Translations under genes and position numbers: made by a program
The notes under the pieces: model-generated
What the model saw: the letters and a program-made list of their open reading frames with translations, nothing else
Database searches by the model: none
What the model was told of the DNA's origin: nothing
DNA from: Erpobdella octoculata
Taxonomy: Eukaryota > Annelida > Clitellata > Hirudinida > Erpobdellidae
DNA length: 64,000 nt
NCBI GenBank assembly: GCA_963978895.1
Contig: OZ022245.1
Span: 1,360,066-1,424,065, forward strand
Direction: 5' to 3'
Shown: in pieces, positions 38,221 to 47,685 of the stretch
How positions within the stretch are numbered: position 1 is the stretch's first letter
How the letters are laid out: each line of letters opens with the position of its first letter

Positions 38221-39882
38221 ATGAATACTTCCTTATATCGTCCACTATCATTAAAAATTTCTTCTAAAGATTTTATCGTATTTAAATTCAAACAAACTTT
38301 TCTCGAACCCTCCACTGAAATGGAATGTCTTCCTTTTAAAGTAAAAGATAGCGTAAAACTCTCATCATATTTTTTTGGAGAAATATTTTCTAGAAGTCAG
38401 AAATTAGGAATGGATATTCCTCCTGAATATATAATTCCATTTTTTCTCAAATTTGAAAGTTTTCATGAACTAATAATCAGAGTTGTTGATTCTGACAAGT
38501 TTTTTCGGCCATTAGAAATCATTATGAACAGAGGAAATCTAACGCGGTTTTCTTGTTTTGAATATCCACGTTTTAATTGGGAGGGAGAAGTATCAAATAA
38601 ATCAAGAAAGTTTTTCAACACAATTCGTAAAAATTTACCTCTGTCTTCAAATCTAACAGATTTAGAATTAGAATTTTTATGTCACGATGTCGAGATTTGT
38701 CAAAAAAATGACATAAACAAGTGGTCTACATGGTTGTGTCCTAAGTTAGTTAAACTTTCTTTGCACTGTGTTCGTAAAAATGGTTTACATACTGAAAAGG
38801 ATATAATGGATCTTCTTAAAATTGAATTTCCTAGCGAAAGTTTAAAAACTTTAAGTTTATGCGGCTGTGTGTATGCTAATAATGCCATAAGCAAGTTTTG
38901 TCGTTTTGTAAGCCTTCAAAAATTAGTTATAAATTATTTTGCATGTAAATCTTTAGAAGAATTGGTTGACTCAATATCGTGCCTTTCTAGTTTGACATAC
39001 CTCGACATGAGTAAAAACAGTTGTTTTAGAACAATTGATAATTCGAATCTACAGATAATATATAAAATGATAGACAAGTTACCTAATTTAGTTCATTTGG
39101 ATATAAGTAATTTAGGAAGTTGTGTTGTATTATCTCTTGCATGGACTCACACGAGAAGTTTTCAGTATTTAGGATGTGATTTTGGAGGAGCCACTAATCC
39201 TATAACTTTTCCAAACATAAGCTATGGAATAGTAATAAATGGCAAAAAATCAGTTGAAACAGTTGTAAGGTCTGTGATAAATGGTTTCTGGGATAGCCAT
39301 TTGTTTAGGGAGAGCATTGATATTTTGACAAATTTGGCAGGTACTTCAGAAACAAATAATTCAAAAATTCAAGAGCTACTGCCAAGCATTGTAGAATTAT
39401 TACATCTAGGACTGTTTTACTACAATCCTAACTGTCTTAATGAACTTGAGTTTACAATATTACTTAATGACTTAACCGAATTCTGCTTAAAAAATAGTGA
39501 CATCAAGAACGTTATAAAAGTCATTCTAAATTCTAGACACAGATGTTATTGGATACTCCAGCTTATCCGCCGACCTATACAAGATAATTTATGGAGAAAA
39601 TTGTTTTTATCGAGTCACCATTGGGTTTCAACCGTCTTGTCACTTGCCTTTGACTTTGGTTCTTTAAAATTTGAAGTAGTAGTTTTTCATATAATTTCAG
39701 CGTATCGAAAATATTTTGAGTTTTATAAATGTATCATACCAGAAGCTAATGAAATTTATGAATTTGTTCAATCGTACGTTTTGAACAAAAATATTAAAGA
39801 AAAATTTAAATTTTTGGATAAAGATATTGTAAAGAAATTTTTGAAAACACATGAAGAATTTCAACAAAAAATTGAAGCTTGA
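38221..39882 (+). CDS. LRR protein, ZYG-11/ZER-1-like paralogue 2
   Basis: Single-exon gene, 553 aa, intact. It shares the N-terminal KDFIVFKFKQTFLEPS/EMECLPFKVKD block with the other copies, LRRs at about residues 140-310 (LTYLDMSKN, LVHLDISNL) and the FQYLGCDFGG strand at about 320. The helical C-terminal part carries SRHRCYWILQLI and SHHWVSTVLSL. Its gross layout matches ZYG-11/ZER-1 Cullin-2 adaptors, but that assignment is an inference. A polyadenylation signal AATAAA is at 40055-40060. It follows segmental duplication 1 copy 1 and is followed by the SMARCA4 exon fragment at 40196. Confidence 0.8.
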   Translation: MNTSLYRPLSLKISSKDFIVFKFKQTFLEPSTEMECLPFKVKDSVKLSSYFFGEIFSRSQKLGMDIPPEYIIPFFLKFESFHELIIRVVDSDKFFRPLEIIMNRGNLTRFSCFEYPRFNWEGEVSNKSRKFFNTIRKNLPLSSNLTDLELEFLCHDVEICQKNDINKWSTWLCPKLVKLSLHCVRKNGLHTEKDIMDLLKIEFPSESLKTLSLCGCVYANNAISKFCRFVSLQKLVINYFACKSLEELVDSISCLSSLTYLDMSKNSCFRTIDNSNLQIIYKMIDKLPNLVHLDISNLGSCVVLSLAWTHTRSFQYLGCDFGGATNPITFPNISYGIVINGKKSVETVVRSVINGFWDSHLFRESIDILTNLAGTSETNNSKIQELLPSIVELLHLGLFYYNPNCLNELEFTILLNDLTEFCLKNSDIKNVIKVILNSRHRCYWILQLIRRPIQDNLWRKLFLSSHHWVSTVLSLAFDFGSLKFEVVVFHIISAYRKYFEFYKCIIPEANEIYEFVQSYVLNKNIKEKFKFLDKDIVKKFLKTHEEFQQKIEA

Positions 39883-40195
39883 CAACACATAATGAAATGA
39901 TTTGAAAGATATCTGTAATGGATTATACTGATTTCCAAATTATCAAATCGTTAGATTAGATGAACAAGGACTAATTATTATTATTATCAACTTTTTTTAC
40001 AAATAACTCAATGATTAATAATTATAACTAGAATCTTCTATTTGTTTAACGCTCAATAAAAAAAAATTATGTTTGAGCTTGATTTATTAAATAAGTTTTG
40101 AGCCAACGTTGGAGTGTTGGATAATATAGTTAAAATTATTTTTTTTTGCAATTTATTTTTATTAAAGTTTTTTTGAAATAAAATTTTGACCAATG

Positions 40196-40278
40196 TCAGG
40201 GGACCGCAGGGGTCGACCTCCCTGGTTGCTGTGAAAACTATAAAGAAACATTGATATCTTCATCAACTATACCTTCAG
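40196..40278 (+). pseudogene. SMARCA4 exon 23 fragment, copy 1
   Basis: About 80 bp matching 31135-31213 of SMARCA4 exon 23 at about 90% identity, starting with CAGGGGACC and including GGGGTCGACCTCCC, GTGAAAAC and TCATCAACTATACC. A 2-nt deletion in the middle shifts the frame, and stops follow. The homology stops at the exon 23 end (ACCGACAG against ACCTTCAG), without intron sequence, and is followed at once by a LINE-like tail. Confidence 0.85.
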
Positions 40279-40340
40279 CGCTCTTGTGATGACTATTTCA
40301 TTGCACTGCGCTATATAAATTATCCTTGTTATTATTAAAC
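40279..40340 (+). mobile_element. LINE-like 3' tail
   Basis: CGCTCTTGTGATGAC..GCGCTATATAAATTATC followed by TTATTATTA. The GCGCTATATAAAT plus simple-repeat ending is typical of non-LTR retrotransposon 3' ends. It is joined directly to the SMARCA4 fragment. A second copy is at about 58252-58313. Confidence 0.55.
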
Positions 40341-40668
40341 CAGGGGAATCCAAACTGCGGCCCGCGGAGACTTTTTACTTTGAAAAAAAATTTAATTTGT
40401 AATTATTGTTTTATATTTAAAATTTTTTTTACAAGTTCACAAGTACATTATTTTACCCGCGCAAAAAAAATTGATGGGTCTGGTTGGGTACGGATATTTT
40501 CTTACACGCGCTGCACTAGTGTCAATGAAGTTAATTATTTACAAGTGTGTCAATTTTGTTGTAGTTGTAGAAAATAATATAATTGTTTGGCGAAAATGTT
40601 ATTGTAATAAAAGAACTAGAACTACACAAAAATGTATAAAAATATTTGAAGTTAATTTACAATGCATA
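40341..40668 (+). repeat. Module R, copy 1 (left part)
   Basis: Repeat shared with 50419-50573 and 58314-58640. It starts with CAGGGGAATCCAAACTGCGG, a hAT-terminus-like word, and contains CTGCACTAGTGTCAATGAAG. In this copy it is split by the Helitron at 40669-43747 and resumes at 43748. The ORF over it is not a gene. Confidence 0.8.
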
Positions 40669-43600
40669 TCTATATATATAAAAGAACATGTCCTGACTGA
40701 CTGACTGACTGACTGACTGACTGACTGACTGACAGATGACTGACTGATAATCAACGCCGAGCTCAAACGCCTCATCCTAGGAACGTGAAATTTGGAACTT
40801 ATATTACTTTTATAGCGTAAACATCCGCTAAGAAAGGATTTTTAAAAATTTTGCTCATGAGTGGAAAAAACTGGAAAACAAACTTTTTTCTAAAACAATG
40901 TATATCTCGAAAACCAAAAATGAGGAGAGTTTGAAATTTGGTATATAGATTCTTTTTAAAAAATAAAAAGATACGTGTTTCACCATTTTTTGAAAATTCG
41001 GTTTCCCGGACCTCAAATGTGGGTTGGAAAATTGGGTTATTTGGTTTTTAAAGTAGCTTCTACTCAAAAACTGTTACTGCTACAGGAGTAAAAATTAGTA
41101 TTTAGTTTCTACTCCAAAAATAATGAAACACGTGTTTAAGCATTTTTTGAAAATTTGGTTTCCAGGACTTCAAATGTGGGGTGGAAAATAGTGCTAATTG
41201 TCTTTTATAGTAACTGCTACTCAAAAACAGTAAATAACGCAGATGTAAAAATTATTATTTAGTTTCTTTTCTAAAAATAAAGATATACGTGCTTCACCAT
41301 TTTTTACAAATTTGGTTTCCCGGACCTCAAATGTGGGTTGGAAAATTGGGTTATTTGGTTTTTAAAGTAGCTTCTACTCAAAAACTGTTAATGTTACAAA
41401 AGTAAAAATTAGTATTTAGTTTCTACTCTAAAAATAATGATATACGGGTTTCACAATTTATTGAAAACTAGCAGTGCCCGTAGCGGCTTCGCTCGCATGA
41501 AATTAGAGAGTTTGAACCGTGCATCCATAGAAGAGATCAATTTTTTAGATCTCGGCTCGGCCCGTCGACAACTTAGCCCAGCCCGTTTTAAAAACCTAAA
41601 GTCCTGGCCCGGAACAGCCCGTTTGAATTAGGCCCGGCCCATTCTTACAGGCCTAGAAGTTCTATATACTTGATGAAAAACTTCGGCCCGTCCCACCTTG
41701 ACTTCAGGTTTGGACCGGCTCAACTGAAGACCCTAAAATCACTAAAATATCTATATACTTGGTGAAAAACCTCGGCCCGTCCCACTTTGATTTAAGGTTT
41801 GGCCTGGCCCGTGTGAAGACTCTAAAACAACGGCTTGGCCCAACCGGTGATAAACTGGACTTAGCTACTTTTAACCGGCACAAAACTTCAAAATACTAAT
41901 TTTTACATTTGTAGCACTTACAGTTTTTGAGTAGCAGTTATTTTGAAATCAAATAACCCTTATTTCCGCCCCACATTTGAGGTCCTGGAAACCAAATTTT
42001 TAAAAACTGTTGAAACACTTATATCATTATTTTTTGAGTAAATACTAAATACTAATTTTGATATCTGTAGCATTCACAGTTTTTGAGTAGCAGTTACTTT
42101 AAAAACTAAAGAAACCATTTTCCACCCCACATTTGAGGTCCTGAAAACCAAATTTTCAAAAAATAGTGAAACACGTATATCATTATTTTTAGAGTAGAAA
42201 CTAAATACTAATTTTTACTTTTGTAGCATTTACAGTTTTTGAGTATCAGTTACTTTAAAAACCAAGTAATCCTATTGTCCAGCCCAAATTTAAGGTCCTG
42301 GAAACCAAATTTATAAAAAAATGGTGAAACACGTATATCTTTATTTTTAGAATAGAAACTAAATACTAATTTTTACATCTGTGGTATTTACAGTTTTTGA
42401 GTAGCAGTTACTTTAAAAAAACAAATAACCCTATTTTCCACCCCACATTTGAAGTCCTGGAAACCAAATTTTCAAAAAATGCTAAAGTACGTATTTTATT
42501 ATTTTTGGAGTAGAAACTGAATACTAATTTTTACTCCTGTAGCATTAACAGTTTTTGAGTAGAAGCTACTTTAAAAACCAAATAACCCAATTTTCCAACC
42601 CACATTTGAGGTCCGGGAAACCGAATTTTCAAAAAATGGTGCAACACGTATCTTTTTATTTTTCAAAAAGAATCTATATACAAAATTTCAAAATCTCCTC
42701 ATTTTTGGTTTTCGAGATATACATTGTTTTAGAAAAAAGTTTGTTTTTCAGTTTTTTCCCCTCAGGAGCAAAATTTTCAAAAATCCTTTTTTAGCGGATG
42801 TTTACGCTATAAAAGTAATATAAGTTCCAAATTTCACGTTCCTAGGATGAGGCGTTTGAGCTCGGCGTTGATTATCAGTCAGTCATCTGTCAGTCAGTCA
42901 GTCAGTCAGTCAGTCAGTCAGTCAGTCAGTCAGGACATGTTCTTTTATATATATAGATTTGGTTTCCAGGACTTCAAATGTGGGGTGGAAAATAGGGTTA
43001 TTTGGTTTTTAAAGTAACTGCTACTCAGCAACTGTAATTGCCACAGATGTAAAAATTAATACTTAGTATCTACTCAAAAAAAGATATACGTGTTTCATCA
43101 TTTTTTGGGTTATTTGGTTTTTAAAGTAGCTGCTACTCAAAAACTGTTAATGCTACAGAAGTAAAAATTAGTATTTAGTTTGTACTCCAAAAATAATGAA
43201 ATACGTGTTTTAGCATTTTCTGAAAATTTGGTTTCCAGGACCTCAAATGTGGGGTGGAAATAAGGGTTATTTGATTTCAAAATAACTGCTACTCACAAAC
43301 TTTAAGTGCTACAAATGTAAAAATTAGTATTTTGAAGTTTTGTGCCGGTTAAAAGTAGCTAAGTCCAGTTTATCATCGGCCGGGCCAAGCCGTTATTTTA
43401 GAGTCTTCACACGGGCCAGGCCAAACCTTAAATCAAAGTGGGACGGGCCGAGGCTTTTCACTAAGTATATAGATATTTTAGTGATTTTAGGGTCTTCAGT
43501 TTGGCCGGGCCAAACCTGAGGTCAAGGTGGGACGTTTTTCATCAAGTATATAGAACTTCTAGGCCTGTAAAAATGGGCCGGGCCTAATTCAGACGGGCTG

Positions 43601-43747
43601 TGCCGGGCCAGGAGTTTGGGATTTTAAAACGGGCTGGGCTAATTTGTCGACGGGCCGAGCCGAGACCTAAAAAAATGATCTCTACTATGGATGCACGGTT
43701 CAAACTCTCTAATTTCATGCGAGCGAAGCCGCTACGGGCACTGCTAG
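40669..43747 (+). mobile_element. Helitron A, outer copy (non-autonomous)
   Basis: Starts with TCTATATATATAAAAGAACA followed by a (CTGA)n run. It ends with GCGAGCGAAGCCGCTACGGGC and CACTGCTAG, with an AGCG/CGCT hairpin before the CTAG. Flanking bases are A (40668) and T (43748), the canonical Helitron A|T site. The same site is empty at 50573/50574 and 58640/58641 (AATGCATA|TTCGATATATAAG). The body is built of AT-rich subrepeats containing TTTGAGTAG and CCACATTTGAGGTCC. No Rep/helicase gene. Own length without the nested copy is about 1.59 kb. Confidence 0.93.
41468..42957 (-). mobile_element. Helitron A, nested inverted copy
   Basis: 1490 bp, minus strand: 5' TC at 42957, 3' CTAG at 41471-41468, with the same terminal sequences as the outer element. 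It sits between A (41467) and T (42958). Joining those flanks restores TTGAAAATTTGGTTTCCAGG, the uninterrupted subrepeat of the host Helitron, with no duplication. It is therefore an insertion of one copy into another of the same family, opposite in orientation. Confidence 0.93.
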
Positions 43748-44216
43748 TTCGATATATAAGAAAAGCAACCACATAAAGTTGCACCTTCAGTCTTTGAAAA
43801 TAGTCGAATACTTGTCGTTCTCCTTCCCCGCTTGCTCTCCCGCTCCCGGTCATTTTCCCGTTCCTGCTTGCTCTCCCTTCCCGGTCGCGTTCTTGCTCCC
43901 GGTCGCTTTCCCGCAACCGGTCGCTTTCCCGCTCCCGGTCGCTTTCCCGCTCCCGGTCGCTTTCCCGCTCCCGGTTGTTTTCCCGCTCCCTGTTTATTTA
44001 TAATTAAATATAATTAACAAATAAAATATAATAGATAAATAAAATATAATATATATATAAATTATAATATATAAAAAAAATAATATATATATATATAAAA
44101 TATAAATTGTCGAAAAACAGAAATACAGACAAGAAAGCAAGTTAAGAAAAAGTACCTATCATAGATTTTTTAAGTGAGCGAAAAGCGAAATACATTGCTT
44201 TAGCCAGCTATGTACC
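43748..44216 (+). repeat. Module R right part and 18-bp minisatellite
   Basis: Continuation of module R, then, after ACTTGTCGTTC, the 18-bp TCCCGCTCCCGGTCGCTT minisatellite (about 43812-43999), TA-rich sequence and a conserved GTCGAAAAACAGAAAT stretch at about 44108. The same order is found at 53720-53982 plus 57762-57958, where the Helitron palindrome has entered the TA-rich part. ORFs across it are repeat artefacts. Confidence 0.8.
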
Positions 44217-44930
44217 CAGGGCCGGATTAACACATATAGAGGCCCTGGCGCATTGAGAAAAGTGAGGCCCCCATTATAAAATTTACAAATTATGACTTTA
44301 ATGTTTCAAATCAAAGCCAAATGAAATGTATCAATAATTACACAGTTGAAAGTACTCAACTTTAAACTCTCAAGCAAACACAACAAAAACATAGGCCTAC
44401 AGATTACAGGATACTGTACAGTGTAATTTACAGATGGTCTTCTTACCGACCGTTTGTCTATAACAAACACTTCATTCCTCAACAGAGCCAACCGTCACAA
44501 TTCACAATGATTTCTTTCTACATTTAGCTGAACTGAATTCGTCAATAATTTCGGAAAAATCCAACTCTTGATATACATTACTTTTAATGTTCAAGAGAGT
44601 TGGTTGTTTAGTCTCTCTTGAGTCTGTGTTGTCCTCAGAGCAGATTTGATGCGTTTGAGGTGGCTGAAAGATCGCTCACCGGCACAGTTCGTCACAGGCA
44701 GTGTCAAGTAATGGCGAAGAAGAATGTAGGTGTTCGGGAAGGCCTTACTGAAATTGCAACATTTGGAAAGGCGCCATGGGATCTTCTTTGTGCATTAAAA
44801 AAGCAAGAAGAGCTGGTGTTTTACATTCTCGGGACTTAGCAAAGTGAACAAATTGAACCATTTCGTCGCAAAACATACTTGGCTCTAAATCTGTGGAATA
44901 TGTATCAGCCAGAGTTTTTTAAGCTGACTT
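44217..44930. mobile_element. Internally deleted hAT relic
   Basis: Starts with CAGGGCCGGATTAA. The segment 44745-44920 matches 36395-36540 and the equivalent part of copy 2 (ATTGCAACATTTGGAAAGG onward), but most transposase sequence is lost. The short ORFs are fragments of it. Confidence 0.65.
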
Positions 44931-45050
44931 AAAGTGCTGGTAAATGATTTTAATAGAATATTTGTAATTATTTTTCTTTAATATATTTCTTTATGGTGTT
45001 GATATTTTTACGTTTAATCAGCTGATATTTTTACCAACAACTAATGACTA

Positions 45051-47402
45051 ATGTCTGTTATTGAAGTATGGATGCATAAATCAGGAGAATTTATTCCCAT
45101 CCACAACATTTTGAAAGGTTTGGTTAAATCGACAAAAAAGACTGCTGAAGAAATTACAAAAACTCTTCTTTGCAGCCCCGCAACTAGACGTCATGCTCTG
45201 GGGGGGCGAGCTATCTCTAAAGGGGGGCGAAATGAAAATGGCCAAAAAACCACTAAAATTATATCGAGAGTTGAAAAGACAATGTAAATATTATATGTAA
45301 AACCAAGGTGCATCAGCAACACCCATATTTTTTATTATTTTTATGACTTCATTTTGGATTTGCTGGAATAGTTTATAAAAATAAAATGACAAAAAGTGCA
45401 ATAAATAAAAATAATCAATATTTATCGTAAATCTTTGTATTACAAATTAATTTTCTGTTTTGTTTTTTAATTTAAACACAATCTGTAATTTTATATAGGT
45501 ACACTTCAAGCTTCTATTCTGATATTTTAGGTTGGATAGGCCAGCTAGTGGGCCCCCCTGAAGTGGTTTAACATGCATGGATAAACTACTTCCGGATAGT
45601 CCCCTCTCCCGGTCATCAGCTATCAGTTTTTATACAGAAAAAATAAAAAAGTGGCTTTGAAAATATTTTGAAAAAGCAGCTCCGACTAACCCACCGGCCA
45701 TCAGTTTTTTGGAGGAAAAATTAAAGAAAGGCTTTAAAAAGTTTTAGATTTTTTTTTCAAATATAAGTGGGCCGTGAGAAAAAGTTGCATCCCAAGGTTT
45801 TGCTGAGATGTTTGCAGTGATGCGTTAATAAGTTAACCGCATTGGATACAAAATACACTATATTGCAGGTGTGTTGATAGATACCCAACATTCCCAATTT
45901 TGTGACTATTCCTGAATACGCTGCTTTAGCCATCTATGTACCAGAATAACGGTTTACAGGCTTATAAAGTTCAAAAAGGTACATAACTTAGAATTTTTCA
46001 GTAAGGGGAGGGCGAAATACGCTGCCTTATCTAGCTAAACACTGCATAACAGGTTTATAAAGTTCAAAAAAGTAAATGTCTTAGAATTTTTCAGGGGAGG
46101 GGGGGCGAAATTCACTCCCTTATCGAGCTATGAACTTGTATACAGGTTCGAAAAAATAGGTACATATCTTAGAATTGGGGGGGGGGCAAAATCTGCTGCC
46201 TTATCCAGTTATGAACTTGTATAATGGTTAACAGGTTTGAAAAAGTAGGTACATATCATAGAATTTGGGGGGGGGGGCGAAATCCGCTGCCTTATCCAGT
46301 TATGAACTTTTATAACAGTTTACAGGTTTATAAAGTTCGAAAAAGTAGGTACATATCTTAGAATGGGGGGGGGGGAATACGCTGTTTTATCCAGCTACAT
46401 AACAGGTTTATAAAGTTCAAAAAAGTACATGTCTTAGAATTTTTCAGGGGGGGGGGGCGAAATCCGCTGCCTTATTATCGAGCTATGAACTTGTATACAG
46501 GTTCGAAAAAAATAGGTACATATCTTGAATTTGGAAGGGGGGCGAAATCCGCTGCCTTATCCAGTTATGAAATTTTATAACGGTTTACAGGCTTATAAAG
46601 TTCAAAACATTACATGTCTTAGACATTTTCAGGAGGTGGGCGAAATCCGCTGCCTTATCCAGTTATGAGCTTGTATAACGGTTAACAGGTTTATAAAGTT
46701 CGAAAAAGTAAGTACATATCTTAGAATTGGGGGGGCGAAATACGCTGTTTTATCCAACTATTTACTTGTGTAACGGTTAACAGGTTTATAAATGTCAAAA
46801 AACTACATATCTTAAAATTTTCCAGGGGGGGCGAAATATCTTATAGGGGGGGATTTGCCCCCCCCTCGCCCCCCGTAGTTGCGGGGCTGCTTCTTTGTGG
46901 ATGTGTCATAACTGGTTGTGACACAGTCAGCTATCCCTTAAATCGTGGGAAGCGACGAGCTGCAAAAGTTTCCATTGAATGCATCGGGAAGATAAAACCT
47001 CTGTGTGTGATGAAGAAATACAAAAAGATGTCAGATTATTCTTTGGAAAGTTGTATGGTAGAGATAATTTTGAGTCTTTGAATACTCCTTGTGAACATTT
47101 ATTCGCCACGTCAAAGGCAGATATTCGATCCCTTCCACCTACTGATGATTCCTTCCATTTCCACTTGCTTCAGTTACTGTATCAATTATTGATCTACAAA
47201 CGAGCCTGCAAGTATACATTGGATTTTCCACCTGCAGTTGATTTTGGTCGCAGAATCTTAGATGGAGAATTCAGAAATTCTGTTGATGCAAAACAAATTG
47301 TGCTAAGATGAACTTACAATGTTCAACTGGATGTCTTTGCACAGGACAAGCAGAATACTGTTCACGGTTGCAAATGAACAGTGGTGATAGTGATAGCGAC
47401 TA
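45051..47402 (+). pseudogene. 'GCDT' family gene interrupted by a transposon
   Basis: The frame starting at 45051 (MSVIEVWMHKSGEF) runs to the element at 45173. Beyond it, after one 8-bp duplicate, the same frame continues with TGCDTVSYPLNRGKR at about 46910-46960. Frameshifted parts then carry LFFGKLYG, LPPTDDSFHFHLLQLLYQ (to 47311) and a Cys-rich end QCSTGCLCTGQ..CSRLQ stopping near 47402. This series (TGCDTVS..GKG..LPPT..Cys-rich tail) is a recurrent uncharacterised protein family in invertebrate genomes; its function is unknown. The insertion and at least two frameshifts make this copy a pseudogene. Confidence 0.72.
45173..46889. mobile_element. hAT-type element with perfect 8-bp target duplication
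   Basis: 1717 bp with 14-bp perfect inverted termini CAGCCCCGCAACTA and TAGTTGCGGGGCTG, flanked by the duplication CTTCTTTG at 45165-45172 and 46890-46897. 8-bp duplications and CAG ends are hAT features. Non-autonomous: the body from about 45960 consists of roughly nine imperfect 90-100-bp units (CGCTGCCTTATCCAGTTATG..TACATATCTTAGAAT) each with a run of G. Confidence 0.92.
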
Positions 47403-47685
47403 GGCAGGTTACTGCTAGATATTTTGAAGGATCTTGTCTAAATAATTTGTTTTATTAATCAAATTTTCTGTTTTTATTGATTGTGCACTGGCTTCTGTAA
47501 ACCATTTCTACCAGGAAATTGGTTATAAAAATATGAATACTTTCATAACAAGAAAATATTTTAAAACTTTTGATGCTTGTACATAATTTCTATAATTGAA
47601 ACATTGTTTTCCATTATTTTTATTTTCCAGTCACCAGCTATCAGATTTTTTAGAGGAAAAATAAAAAATGGCTTTGAAATTTTTT

